Source: Cenarchaeum symbiosum A
GTDB taxonomy: Archaea; Thermoproteota; Nitrososphaeria; Nitrososphaerales; Nitrosopumilaceae
Direction of reading: 5' to 3'
NCBI GenBank assembly: GCA_000200715.1
Contig: DP000238.1
Coordinates: 256,832-320,831 of the forward strand
DNA length: 64,000 bases
Position 1 is the stretch's first letter. Every line of letters begins with the position of its first letter. The notes under the pieces were generated by a model. That model did not search any database. It saw nothing but the letters and a program-made list of their open reading frames with translations, and was not told the DNA's origin. Position numbers and translations under genes: made by a program. Below, piece after piece: positions 41,975 through 50,725 of this stretch.

Positions 41975-42640
41975 CTAGGTCATAGATGACGAAAGGTCGA
42001 ACGTGTACGTTACATCAACGGTGTCAGTGCCCGTGGGGCTGACATCGGTAACATCTACTGCCGCAAAGGCCGTAGTGCAGGCTCCATCAACATCGTCTCC
42101 ATAGCATACCAGAACGGTATCCACTGTCTGACCCACAGTTATCTGCTCACCAGTAGTGAATGTAAGAGGGCCGATTACTGCGGTCCCGTCACCTGCAAGT
42201 GTTATTGCTGCTGCCGATTGCGCACATGCGTTAAAGGCTCCCACAGGAGTTACGAGAGTGAAGTCGCTTGTTGTGAGAGCATCATCTAATGGATCTGTAC
42301 CTACACCATTGACCGTAGGAAGAACAGTTTCACCGTCTGTACTACTGATGCAGACTTGGTCGATTCTATTAGCGTCAGTTGGCCCTGTACCGGTTGTACG
42401 GAAGATTGCATTCAAGGTAAACTCTTCACCCGCATCCAGAAGCCGGTTGTGTACCACCGATGAGGACAGTATCTCGCCATCTCCGTTCCTCTGGACCACT
42501 TCTGCCATACCGTATGCGGTAATGGCCGAATCCGTGCTGGTGCTGAATGCACCTGACGGGGTCATCATCAGAGCGAAGAATGCCGCGAAGCCGATCGCCG
42601 TTGCTTTGTACGTCGTCTTTTTGGTCGTCTTTGAAATCAT
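41975..42640 (-). CDS. Secreted YGMAE-family protein, paralogue 1
   Basis: A 221-residue protein with a basic N-terminus and signal sequence (ATAIGFAAFFALMMTPSGAFS). The mature part begins near 'AITAYGMAEVVQRNGDGEILSSSVVHN' and ends 'VDVTYTFDLSSSMT'. A second gene at 58012-58647 has the same frame of motifs ('VAYGMAEAIHMDAGGSVLMSQTVHN' and 'LQVTYTFDVSSDNN') and two similarly placed Cys. Both look like beta-rich surface or pilin-like proteins. TATA CATATAAGC (about 42662-42670) is roughly 25 nt upstream of ATG 42640. Function unknown. Confidence 0.65.
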   Translation of the reverse strand: MISKTTKKTTYKATAIGFAAFFALMMTPSGAFSTSTDSAITAYGMAEVVQRNGDGEILSSSVVHNRLLDAGEEFTLNAIFRTTGTGPTDANRIDQVCISSTDGETVLPTVNGVGTDPLDDALTTSDFTLVTPVGAFNACAQSAAAITLAGDGTAVIGPLTFTTGEQITVGQTVDTVLVCYGDDVDGACTTAFAAVDVTDVSPTGTDTVDVTYTFDLSSSMT

Positions 42641-42865
42641 GGTTTAGGCGACAATTCGCGTGCTTATATGTTTTTTTGATCGGGCATCTTGAGGGCATAT
42701 GGGCTGAAAATGGGCCGATCTCAGGCACGAATTCTGTCCCTGCCTCTCCATCCGGGCGCCTCTCCGGGGTTATCCTGCAAGGCAGATCTGGTGGGGGATC
42801 TACATGTTTGCCTATTGCCGTATCTCTTCTGGCGATCAGAGCCCGTGCCTAGATCTACACCATCG

Positions 42866-42880
42866 GTGAGAGTTTAGGCT
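42866..42880 (+). repeat. Left terminal inverted repeat of the IS66-type element
   Basis: gtgagagtttaggct, matching the right end at 44587-44601 in inverse orientation without mismatch. It is partly covered by an 8-bp inverted pair gtgcctag (42845-42852)/ctaggcac (42879-42886), which may form a hairpin at this end. Confidence 0.85.
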
Positions 42881-42940
42881 AGGCACGGATTTCGACCCCC
42901 GCACCGAAAGATCTATTGATTATGAGATCGTATTATTCGT

Positions 42941-44593
42941 ATGACCTCCGATATCACGCTGCTGCGCAGGGAGCTTCTACGTGCAGCGGAGCGGGAGAAG
43001 GGATACGAGGCCACGATACAGGAGAATGGCAGGCGCACCGCCAAGCTCGAGGCGGCCGTGGCGGGGCTGACGGCGGATCTGGCAACCTCCCGGGAGAGCT
43101 CCAGGGATGCTGACAGAAGGCTCCAGGAGGCTGATGAGAAATTCCAGAAAATCGAGAAAAGGAACCAGGAGCTCGAGGAGGAGATCCGCCGGCTGAAGGG
43201 TAAGCCTGCCGGCGGCGCCTCAAAGCCGAAGGCGTGCCCTCCGGGGGATCCATGCGACGTAGAGGATCAGGAGCTGCTCCGGAGGCTGGAGAAGGGAAGG
43301 TACAGGGACGGGCGCAGGGCGGCGGGGCTCGTGCAGAGGCTGAGGGGCTGCATCGCCATACTCACTGCAGAGAACAAAGAGTCCAGCACCCGCAATGCCA
43401 AGCTCGAGAGGTTCAAGAGGCAGCGCGCGGGGCCCCACATGCCCAGCTCGGCCGAGCAGTTCAAGGGGAATACGCAGTCAGACGATCGCAAAAAGCCCGG
43501 CCGCGGGCCGGGACACATAGGGAAATCATCGACTGTAAAGTGCAACGAGACCGAGAGGCACAGGTGCAACAAGTGCAAGAGCTGCGGCGGCAGGCATCTG
43601 AAGCACAAGGGACAGAGCTGCAGCAAGGAAACCGATGTGGAGGTGATAACCAAGGTCAAGACCATAAACCACATCACCGAGACCCACGAGTGCATGGACT
43701 GTGGCGTGTTAAACACGCCAAAAACACCCATAATACCGGGCACTTCGTTCGGGGTCAGCATCCTGGCGATACTATTCAACCTGTGGCAGAAGGGGACCAC
43801 CATAGACGGCATGACGGACCACATCAGGGAGGAGTACGGGCTGGAATACTGCGGGGCCACCGTGCAAAACGCCATGGCCGCCCTGGGCAAATTCCTGGAG
43901 CCGCTCCAGCAGGAGATAATCCGGGCCATACAGGACACGGGGTGGTGCAACGGCGACGAGACAGGGTACCGGAAAAACGGGGAGGACATCTGGGCCTGGC
44001 TGTTCTGCAACAATCGGTTCACGCTGGTGCTCATGGACAAGGGCCGGTCGATGCAGATCCCCGCGCTCCTCTTCCCGCGGGGCGTGAGGATCATCTGCGA
44101 CGGGCTGGGCTCGTACAAGATATTCCCCACCATGCAGCGCTGCTGGGCGCACATACTCCGGGATGCCAAGGATGCGGCACAAGATGCCGCCTCACAAGAG
44201 CTGCACAGGAGGCTGCAGCAAGTGTTCGCCGACGCCAAGGCGGCCAGAAAGGCCGAGGTATGCGGCATAGAGGCCGAGTTCGTCGTGCAGGAGCTGAGTG
44301 CCCGGACGCGCGGACTGGCGAAGGCCTACATGGATATCTGCCCCGCGTTTGGCAAGAAGCTGGCAAACGCGGAGCCTAACCTGTTTACCTTCCTGTACTA
44401 TCACGACATGCCGCCGACCAACAATGCCGCCGAGCGGGCCATCAAGGCCATCATAAGGCAGAGGAGGTGCAGGGAGCAGCTCAAGACGGCCGGGGGCATG
44501 ATGATGTTCGGCGTGCTTATGACGTGCCTGCTCACGTGGAAACAGCAGGAGATATCGATCCGGGATGGGATATTAGCCCAGATCCAAGCCTAA
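42941..44593 (+). CDS. IS66-family transposase
   Basis: A 550-residue protein. Residues about 1-85 form a coiled coil. A zinc-binding region follows with 'RCNKCKSCGGRH...CSKE' and 'ETHECMDCG'. Then comes the DDE-type core with 'CNGDETGYRKNGEDIWAWLF' (D), 'IICDGLGSYKIFPTMQRCWAHILRD' (D) and 'MPPTNNAAERAIKAIIRQRR' (E). These are the IS66 transposase motifs, 'H-x-x-R-D' and 'NNxAER' included. The frame is open and all three acidic residues are present, so it may be active. IS66 transposases are less common in archaea than in bacteria. Confidence 0.9.
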   Translation: MTSDITLLRRELLRAAEREKGYEATIQENGRRTAKLEAAVAGLTADLATSRESSRDADRRLQEADEKFQKIEKRNQELEEEIRRLKGKPAGGASKPKACPPGDPCDVEDQELLRRLEKGRYRDGRRAAGLVQRLRGCIAILTAENKESSTRNAKLERFKRQRAGPHMPSSAEQFKGNTQSDDRKKPGRGPGHIGKSSTVKCNETERHRCNKCKSCGGRHLKHKGQSCSKETDVEVITKVKTINHITETHECMDCGVLNTPKTPIIPGTSFGVSILAILFNLWQKGTTIDGMTDHIREEYGLEYCGATVQNAMAALGKFLEPLQQEIIRAIQDTGWCNGDETGYRKNGEDIWAWLFCNNRFTLVLMDKGRSMQIPALLFPRGVRIICDGLGSYKIFPTMQRCWAHILRDAKDAAQDAASQELHRRLQQVFADAKAARKAEVCGIEAEFVVQELSARTRGLAKAYMDICPAFGKKLANAEPNLFTFLYYHDMPPTNNAAERAIKAIIRQRRCREQLKTAGGMMMFGVLMTCLLTWKQQEISIRDGILAQIQA

Positions 44594-44601
44594 ACTCTCA
44601 C
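44587..44601 (-). repeat. Right terminal inverted repeat of the IS66-type element
   Basis: agcctaaactctcac, the exact reverse complement of the left end. The TAA stop of the transposase (44591-44593) lies within it. Confidence 0.85.
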
Positions 44602-44652
44602 ACACCATCGCCATGGAAGGTATTTAACTAGAAAAACGATCCTTTGAAACGC

Positions 44653-45762
44653 ATGAAGGAAGCAGGCGAGAGCAGGCCCGCAAGGGCCCCTCCCCGCCCA
44701 AAGAAGGCAGGGACGGATCTTACCGATTCTGACTATCAGCGGAGAAAGCTCCACAAAAAAGGCGTAAATCTAATGGCCGATGAAAAGCTCGACGATGCCG
44801 CCGAGGCATTCGAGCAGGCCCTCCGGTACGACCCGGAGAATGTGGACACCCTGATCAAGCTGGGATACGCCAAGTTCCACCTCGATGACTATACCGACGC
44901 GCTAAAAGTCTACGACCGCATTCTCGACATAGACGTCACAAACGCAGAAACCTGGAACCTAAAGTCGCTCATCCATTACGAGCAGAAAAACTATGCCAAG
45001 GCCCTTGACTGTGTGGAAAAGGCCATAGATTCAGACCCGACATACGGGATGGCCTGGTACAACAAGGGCTGCTACCTCTCCCTGCTCATGCAGATACCAG
45101 AGGCGATAGAATCCCTGAAAAGATCCATCGAGATAGATGTTAAAAACGCCCGCAAGTCGGTAAAGGACAGGGACTTTGCAAACGTCCGGGCAGAAGACGG
45201 CTTTAGGAGGATAGTCGAGGTGGTAGTAATAGAATCCGTCAGGCAGGGCTACCACACTATTGGCGCTATAGTCTGGACCACCTTCCTGAGCAAGGCCGAC
45301 ACCGAAGACGCGCTGCTCAAGCTGCTAGAAAAGGGCCTCATAGTAAAGGGCGAAAAGAAGGAAGGCCTGCAGAGGATCCCCATATACGATTTATCTCCGG
45401 ATATCGCAAGCAGGGTGGGCACAGAAAAGAGGAGCCTGCTTGGCCTGCGCAGAAAGAAGCTGCCCGCGCCTGTAAGGAACCTCAAGGAGTTAGGCCAGAC
45501 CATCCAGGAGATAAAGGCGGCAATTGAAGACGAGGATGTCGACGCGCTTATACGCAGCTTTGACGACCTGATAGATCCCAAAAAGTTCGGCGAGCACATG
45601 ATAGGCCAGTTCCTCGAAGAGCACCGGGAGATAAGGCTGTGGAAGATCCGACTCAAGGACCACGGCGTGGGCTTTCTACAGGACAACAAAAAGAAGATGT
45701 CCGCAGTCTTTGACAACATAGAGACCGCCGTTACAAAGCAGCTCAGAAGCGAGATAGCCTGA
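44653..45762 (+). CDS. TPR-repeat protein with winged-helix segment
   Basis: A 369-residue protein starting at ATG 44653 (MKEAGESRPARAPPRPKKAG). Three to four TPR units cover about residues 25-165 ('AAEAFEQALRYDPENVDTLIKLGYAKF', 'ALKVYDRILDIDVTNAETWNLKSLI', 'ALDCVEKAIDSDPTYGMAWYNKG'). A winged-helix-like part follows ('HTIGAIVWTTFLSKADTEDALLKLLEKGLIVKG') and a helical tail. It probably acts as a protein-binding scaffold. TATTTAACT (44621-44629) lies about 27 nt upstream; the TTG at 44644 is too close. The IS66 element's right end is only about 20 nt upstream of that TATA box. Confidence 0.75.
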   Translation: MKEAGESRPARAPPRPKKAGTDLTDSDYQRRKLHKKGVNLMADEKLDDAAEAFEQALRYDPENVDTLIKLGYAKFHLDDYTDALKVYDRILDIDVTNAETWNLKSLIHYEQKNYAKALDCVEKAIDSDPTYGMAWYNKGCYLSLLMQIPEAIESLKRSIEIDVKNARKSVKDRDFANVRAEDGFRRIVEVVVIESVRQGYHTIGAIVWTTFLSKADTEDALLKLLEKGLIVKGEKKEGLQRIPIYDLSPDIASRVGTEKRSLLGLRRKKLPAPVRNLKELGQTIQEIKAAIEDEDVDALIRSFDDLIDPKKFGEHMIGQFLEEHREIRLWKIRLKDHGVGFLQDNKKKMSAVFDNIETAVTKQLRSEIA

Positions 45763-45903
45763 CTGTCCTACTGTGCAACCCCTGAAAGAATGTGCAGCCC
45801 TGCATCCATGTGACACACCCTGGTTTTCACGCCATGTTATCTTATCAGGATCTATTCGCCGCAGAACCATGGCGGGCCTGACAGGAGATTATCCATCCGC
45901 GGC

Positions 45904-47709
45904 TCAGGCCGCGCACTCGCCCTTTCCGGTCTTTGCGTGGTAGCCGCCTTCATTCCCATAGTCTTTGTAAAAGTCCGGATCATCCTCTATCGCGGGCGCC
46001 ACCGTCAGGGGCGCAAGCTCCGCCTTTAGGGCGTCAAGCGTATCCACTGCGCCGTCGCCGTTGCCTAGGACCAGCCTGTGTATCCAGGACTTGAGCGTAT
46101 CAGACGGCTGCTTGTTATCCCGGAACAGCTCGATTATCCTCAGGATGGCGGGTATGACCCGCTTGGCGGGTATCCTCATGCAGTTTGTGCCAAGGACCGT
46201 CTGGCCGTCAAATCGGCCCCCGACGGACATCTGGTATACCGGGTACATGTTGCCGCCAGCTCTTGAGCCGCCGCCGTAAAAGCCGATGGTGGCTATGCCG
46301 TGCTGGCCGCACGAGTTGGGGCAGCCGCTTATCTTGATGCTAGAATCTGCGAGGTCCGCATCCTCATCTAGGCCCATCTCGAGGAACTTTCTCTGTATCT
46401 CCTTTGCCAGCCTGTGAGAGTTGGTGAGCGCCAGGTTGCACGATGTGGTCCCCGAGCAGCCCACCGGTGTCGACATGGTAAGGGCGCCCGACTTTGCAAG
46501 GCCGGACTCTGTAAGCCTCGAGTATATCGCGGGCAGGTCTTCTTCCTTGACATACCGGATGACCACGTTCTGCCTAAAGCCTGTCCTCGCCCTGCCCTCC
46601 CCGGAATACTCCCTGCATATGGCCGCAAGCGACCTGAGCTGGCCCGCCGTTATGTCGCCAGCTTCCAGCGTTATGAAGACGGTCTGGTAGCCGTCCTGCT
46701 TTTGCGCCATTGTATTGGTTCTAGACCACCTGGCAAAGCCGGAGGGGACGGCAGCGGGCGCCTCGTCGGTTATCCTCATGGGCGTCCTTATGCCGGGCGG
46801 CGCATCGTCCATCTCCAGCCTGGTAATCACGGGCTGGGTGGACCTGACTATGGCCCTCTCCTTGAGGACCAGGTTCTGGAACTTTTCCCACCCCATCTCG
46901 TTTACTAAATATCTCATGCGGTTGCGCGCAAGGTTCTTTCTGTCTCCGAGCCTGTCAAATATGCGCAAGACCGCCATCGAAGTATACAACAGGTCCTCGT
47001 CCGGGGTGAACTCTTCGAGCTGGTGGCCCACAAAGGACCTGTTTCCCAGCCCTCCCCCTAGAAAGACCTTGAAGCCGCGCTGGACCGCCCCCTTGAGCTC
47101 GCGCGTCTGGGGGACGAGCCCCACGTCTACCATCCTGACCATGCCGTGCTCTTCGCAGCATGTAAAGTTGAACTTGAACTTGCGGGGCAGGTTCTGGCAC
47201 ATTGGGTTTCGCAGGAAAAACGAGGCTGTAGCCAGCGCGTAGGGTGTTGCGTCAAACGCCTCCGCCCCGCAGACGCCAGAAAGCGGGCTGCACATCACAT
47301 TCCGGACAGAGTTCCCGCAGGCCTCCCTGCTGGTCATGCCCACTTCTGCAAGGCCCCTCATTATCTCCGATACGTCCTCGAGGACAACCCAGTGGAGCTG
47401 CACATTCTCGCGTGTAGAAAAATGCGCGCTGCCTATAGAATAGGTCTCGGACAGGTATGCAATCTTTTCGAGCTGCTGGGGGAGTATCTCGCCTGCGGGC
47501 ACCTTTATCCTGACCATTGCATAGTCGCCAGTCATCCTGCTGCCGTAGGCGCCGTTTTGCAGCCTGAACCGCCGGAAGCTGTCCGCGTCGTACCAGCCCT
47601 GCCTGAAGAGCTTTACGGTCTTGGCAAAGTTGTCCGCCTCCTCGTTGTCGGCCCAGCCCGCCCGGGGCACGGGGTCCGGGGGCAGTGCCTGCTTTAGCCT
47701 GGATTCCAT
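45904..47709 (-). CDS. Siroheme sulfite/nitrite reductase, ferredoxin-dependent, paralogue 1
   Basis: A 601-residue protein starting at ATG 47709 (MESRLKQALPPDPVPRAGWA). Two NIR/SIR half domains are seen. The siroheme-Fe4S4 ligands are in 'CSGTTSCNLALTNSHR' (C-x5-C) and 'KISGCPNSCGQHGIATIG' (C-x3-C). 'STRENVQLHWV' is the N-terminal ferredoxin-like half. It reduces sulfite to sulfide or nitrite to ammonia with six electrons. The paralogue at 48691-50496 has the same length and is very similar. ATTTATAACC on the minus strand (47731-47743) is about 28 nt upstream. Confidence 0.88.
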   Translation of the reverse strand: MESRLKQALPPDPVPRAGWADNEEADNFAKTVKLFRQGWYDADSFRRFRLQNGAYGSRMTGDYAMVRIKVPAGEILPQQLEKIAYLSETYSIGSAHFSTRENVQLHWVVLEDVSEIMRGLAEVGMTSREACGNSVRNVMCSPLSGVCGAEAFDATPYALATASFFLRNPMCQNLPRKFKFNFTCCEEHGMVRMVDVGLVPQTRELKGAVQRGFKVFLGGGLGNRSFVGHQLEEFTPDEDLLYTSMAVLRIFDRLGDRKNLARNRMRYLVNEMGWEKFQNLVLKERAIVRSTQPVITRLEMDDAPPGIRTPMRITDEAPAAVPSGFARWSRTNTMAQKQDGYQTVFITLEAGDITAGQLRSLAAICREYSGEGRARTGFRQNVVIRYVKEEDLPAIYSRLTESGLAKSGALTMSTPVGCSGTTSCNLALTNSHRLAKEIQRKFLEMGLDEDADLADSSIKISGCPNSCGQHGIATIGFYGGGSRAGGNMYPVYQMSVGGRFDGQTVLGTNCMRIPAKRVIPAILRIIELFRDNKQPSDTLKSWIHRLVLGNGDGAVDTLDALKAELAPLTVAPAIEDDPDFYKDYGNEGGYHAKTGKGECAA

Positions 47710-47730
47710 AACAGGTGTGCTTGGGCGTGT

Positions 47731-47746
47731 TTGGTTATAAATTTTT
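47731..47746 (-). promoter_or_regulatory. TATA element duplicated with the siroheme reductase gene
   Basis: ttggttataaattttt (plus-strand reading) is identical to the sequence at 50516-50531 upstream of the second paralogue. Each lies about 28 nt from the start codon it serves. Confidence 0.65.
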
Positions 47747-47899
47747 GAAAAGCCGCTTGTTCTTGCCACGGCTGCAGCAGGGATGCGCGCATAATGCCAC
47801 AACTAGCAGCCTCTAAAGGGCCGGGCTATACAGGGGGGGCCTATGGGAACAGGCAGCTGCAAGGGCGGCAGGAATGGATTGTTTTTGATTGGCCCCTGT

Positions 47900-48703
47900 C
47901 TATTCCGCCGAGAGGTCCCAGTAGTTGGCCTCTTCCTGCTTTGATGTGGGCTTTGAGAGGGCCTTCCACTCCTTGAAGGAGCGGACGTACAGCCTTACAT
48001 CCTCCATGCCTGCGGACTTTAGCGCGTAATATGCCAGCCCCGAGAGCGTCCCCACGCTCCCACAGTACGTTATGGCCTCTTTTCCGTGGGGTATGTCCCG
48101 GTTGTCCAGCAGCCTTGTAAGCTCGCCAGAAGGCCGGATTATCTTGTCCGGCGATCCCAGGGTCCTGTATGGTATGTTGACCGACCCTGGTATGTGCTGT
48201 TCTAGATAGTTGAGCCGCTCCCTGTTGTCTATCAGTACTGCTCCATCCTCGACGGCCTTTTCTGTCTGCTCGAGTGTAGCCAGTATTGAATCGCGCGGAT
48301 CCACTGCGTGCTTTGCAGATCTTACCTCCGGCGCCGCCTGTTCGGTGTCCAGCCCGATGCCTGTCCAGCCGGAGTATGTTACATCTAGCAGCGAGACGTC
48401 CCCGTGCCCTATGTATTCTAGAGCCCACGCCACCCTTGATGCGAGCGCCCCGAATGTATCATCGTATACTGCCACTGGCATCTCGTCGCCTATTCCCATG
48501 GAGCCGAACAGCTTGCCCATCCGCTCGGGGCTGTCGTCAAGGAGCAGCTCAGATAGTGGCAGGTTGACCGCCGAGGGCAGATGGCCCTTGTTGTAATCTG
48601 CTGCCTTTCTGACGTCCACAACCCGGATGCTGCCGTCGCGGATCTCCGAGCTCAGCCTGTCCGCGTCGACCGTTATCCGCCTGCCGCGGCTCAAGAGGCG
48701 CAC
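47900..48703 (-). CDS. Tandem rhodanese-domain sulfurtransferase
   Basis: A 267-residue protein with two rhodanese domains. The first lacks the active-site Cys: 'VAVYDDTFGALASRVAWALEY' has Asp where Cys is needed. The second has it: 'AITYCGSVGTLSGLAYYAL'. This is the usual inactive/active tandem of thiosulfate:cyanide-type sulfurtransferases. The start is GTG 48703, or TTG 48694, which overlaps the upstream reductase stop as TTGA. It lies between the two siroheme reductases in one direction, so a role in moving sulfane sulfur made from sulfite is likely. Confidence 0.85.
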   Translation of the reverse strand: MRLLSRGRRITVDADRLSSEIRDGSIRVVDVRKAADYNKGHLPSAVNLPLSELLLDDSPERMGKLFGSMGIGDEMPVAVYDDTFGALASRVAWALEYIGHGDVSLLDVTYSGWTGIGLDTEQAAPEVRSAKHAVDPRDSILATLEQTEKAVEDGAVLIDNRERLNYLEQHIPGSVNIPYRTLGSPDKIIRPSGELTRLLDNRDIPHGKEAITYCGSVGTLSGLAYYALKSAGMEDVRLYVRSFKEWKALSKPTSKQEEANYWDLSAE

Positions 48704-50496
48704 TCTCCTCTTCCGGTCTTTGTGTGATAGTTATCCTCGTTCCCATAGTCCTTGTAAAAGTCCGGGTCTACCTCTATCGAGGGCGCCACCGTAAGCGGGG
48801 ACAGCTCTTCTTTGAGCGCGTCCAGGGTATCTATGGTTCCATCGCCGTTGCCGCTGACCAGCCTGTGCAGCCATGACTTTAGCGTATCCGACGGCTTTTT
48901 GTGCTCCCGGAACAGCTCTATCACCTTGAGTATCGCCGGTATGACCCGCTTTGCAGGAATCCTAAGTATGGGTATTCCCAGGGAGGAGTGTCCGTCGAAC
49001 CTGCCGCCGACTAGCATCTGGTATACCGGGTACATGCTGCTGCCAGCCCTTGAGCCGCCCCCGTAAAAGCCCAGCGTGGCCATCCAGTGCAGGCCGCACG
49101 AGTTGGGGCATCCGCTTATCTTGATGCTAGAGTTTGAGAAATCTGGATCCTCGTCTATCCCCAGCTCGAGGAGCTTTCTCTGCACTTCTTTTGCAAGCCT
49201 GTGCGAGTTGGTTAGCGCAAGATTGCACGAGGTGGTCCCCGAGCAGCCGACAGTGGTGGCCATGGTAAGGGCGCCCGTCTTTGCGAGCCCCGCCTCGAGA
49301 AGCCTCGAGTACATCGCGGGCAGGTCGTCCTCCTTTACATACCGGATGACCACGTTCTGATGAAAGCCGGTCCTCGCCTTGCACTCGCCGGAATAGTCCC
49401 TGCAAAGTGCCGCAACCGACCTGAGCTGGGCCGCCGTTATGTCGCCAGCTTCGAGCGTTATGAATACCGAGCGGTAGCCGTCCTGCTTTTGCGGTATCGT
49501 ATTGGTGTGCGACCAGCGGGCAAAGCCGGAGGGGACGGCGGCGGGCGCCTCGTCGGCTATCCTCATGGGGGTCCTTATCCCGCGGGGTGTTCCATCGGTA
49601 TCCAGCTGGGTCAGCACGGACTGGTTGGACCGGGCCAGCGCCCTCTCCTTGAGGACTAAATTCCGGAACTTTTCCCACCCCATCTCGCTTACCAAATATC
49701 TCAGGCGGTTGCGCGCCATCTTTTTTCTGTCGCCGAGCCTGTCGAATACGCTCAGCACCGCCAGGGCCGTGTACAACAAATCCTCGTCGGGCGTGAACCC
49801 CTCCAGCTGGTGGCCCAAAAATGCCTTGTTTCCCTGTCCACCTCCGAGGAATATCATAAACCCGCGCTGCATGACCCCGTTGATCTCGCGCGTCTGGGGG
49901 ACAAGGCCCACGTCTACCATCCTGACCATGCCGTGATCTTCGCAGCATGTAAAGTTGAACTTGAACTTGCGGGGGAGGTTCTGGCACATTGGATTGCGCA
50001 GGAAAAACGTGCCGGTCGCCTGCGCGTACGGCGTCGCGTCGAACGCCTCGTCCCTGCAGACGCCGGCAAGCGGGGCGCACATCACATTCCGGACCGTGTT
50101 CCCGCAGGCCTCCCTGCTGGTCATGCCCACCTCGGCGAGGCCCCTCATTATCTCGGATATGTCCTCGAGAACAACCCAGTGGAGCTGCACATTCTCACGT
50201 GTAGAAAAATGCGCGCTGCCTATCGAATAGGTCTCGGACAGGTACGCTATCTTTTCGAGCTGCTGGGGGAGTATCTCGCCTGCGGGCACCTTTACCCTTA
50301 TCATTGAATAGTCGTTTGTCATCCTGGTGCCGTAGGCGCCGTTTTGCAGCCTAAAGTGGCGGAAGCTTGTCGCGTCGTACTTGCCCTGCCGGAATAGCTT
50401 TACCCTCTTGGCAAACTCATCTGCCTCTTCGACATCGCCCCATCCCTCCGGGGGCTCGGGATCTGGCTGCCTTGCATGACTTAGTTCAGAGGCCAA
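48691..50496 (-). CDS. Siroheme sulfite/nitrite reductase, ferredoxin-dependent, paralogue 2
   Basis: A 601-residue protein starting at TTG 50496 (LASELSHARQPDPEPPEGWG). Same domain order as paralogue 1, with 'CSGTTSCNLALTNSHR' and 'KISGCPNSCGLHWMATLG' holding all four cluster Cys. Notable differences are near the C-terminal substrate side (CGQHGIATIG versus CGLHWMATLG, and GTNCMRIP versus GIPILRIP), so the two may favour different substrates. The TATA element at 50516-50531 is identical to that of paralogue 1. It is followed by the rhodanese gene with a 13-nt overlap. Confidence 0.88.
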   Translation of the reverse strand: MASELSHARQPDPEPPEGWGDVEEADEFAKRVKLFRQGKYDATSFRHFRLQNGAYGTRMTNDYSMIRVKVPAGEILPQQLEKIAYLSETYSIGSAHFSTRENVQLHWVVLEDISEIMRGLAEVGMTSREACGNTVRNVMCAPLAGVCRDEAFDATPYAQATGTFFLRNPMCQNLPRKFKFNFTCCEDHGMVRMVDVGLVPQTREINGVMQRGFMIFLGGGQGNKAFLGHQLEGFTPDEDLLYTALAVLSVFDRLGDRKKMARNRLRYLVSEMGWEKFRNLVLKERALARSNQSVLTQLDTDGTPRGIRTPMRIADEAPAAVPSGFARWSHTNTIPQKQDGYRSVFITLEAGDITAAQLRSVAALCRDYSGECKARTGFHQNVVIRYVKEDDLPAMYSRLLEAGLAKTGALTMATTVGCSGTTSCNLALTNSHRLAKEVQRKLLELGIDEDPDFSNSSIKISGCPNSCGLHWMATLGFYGGGSRAGSSMYPVYQMLVGGRFDGHSSLGIPILRIPAKRVIPAILKVIELFREHKKPSDTLKSWLHRLVSGNGDGTIDTLDALKEELSPLTVAPSIEVDPDFYKDYGNEDNYHTKTGRGECAS

Positions 50497-50515
50497 CGTA
50501 TGGAAACTGCCGGAT

Positions 50516-50531
50516 TTGGTTATAAATTTTT
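50516..50531 (-). promoter_or_regulatory. TATA element of siroheme reductase paralogue 2
   Basis: Plus-strand ttggttataaattttt, identical to 47731-47746. It is centred about 28 nt from the TTG start at 50496, which supports that unusual start codon. Confidence 0.65.
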
Positions 50532-50725
50532 AGGAGATGCTTAGCAGCCGCTAAACATTGCAGGCGGCACAAGCATGCCCGGCTGTGAATCCCGGCAAAC
50601 CGGGCCGTATGGGCCGGAGTATGTCCTCATTGCAGGGCCGGGGTAAGGGCAGGGCTCCCGCCGCAGGCCGGGCTGTTCGGTCCGTCCTGCGAAACTATTA
50701 ATCCCCACCTTGGCCGTTGCCGCCC

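Larger units (their letters stand above)
42857..44610 (+). mobile_element. Intact IS66-type insertion sequence with target duplication
   Basis: Inverted repeats gtgagagtttaggct at 42866-42880 and its reverse complement agcctaaactctcac at 44587-44601 bound a 1736-bp element. The 9-bp sequence acaccatcg is present immediately outside both ends (42857-42865 and 44602-44610); IS66 elements usually make 8-bp duplications, so one base may be a chance match. The element holds one gene, the transposase, whose stop codon lies inside the right repeat. Accessory IS66 genes (tnpA, tnpB) are absent. The element landed just upstream of the TPR gene's TATA box. Confidence 0.88.

Noticed and set aside
43234-44379. 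Alternative long frame overlapping the IS66 transposase
   Set aside because: It has no transposase motifs. The frame with the zinc region and DDE residues is the real gene.
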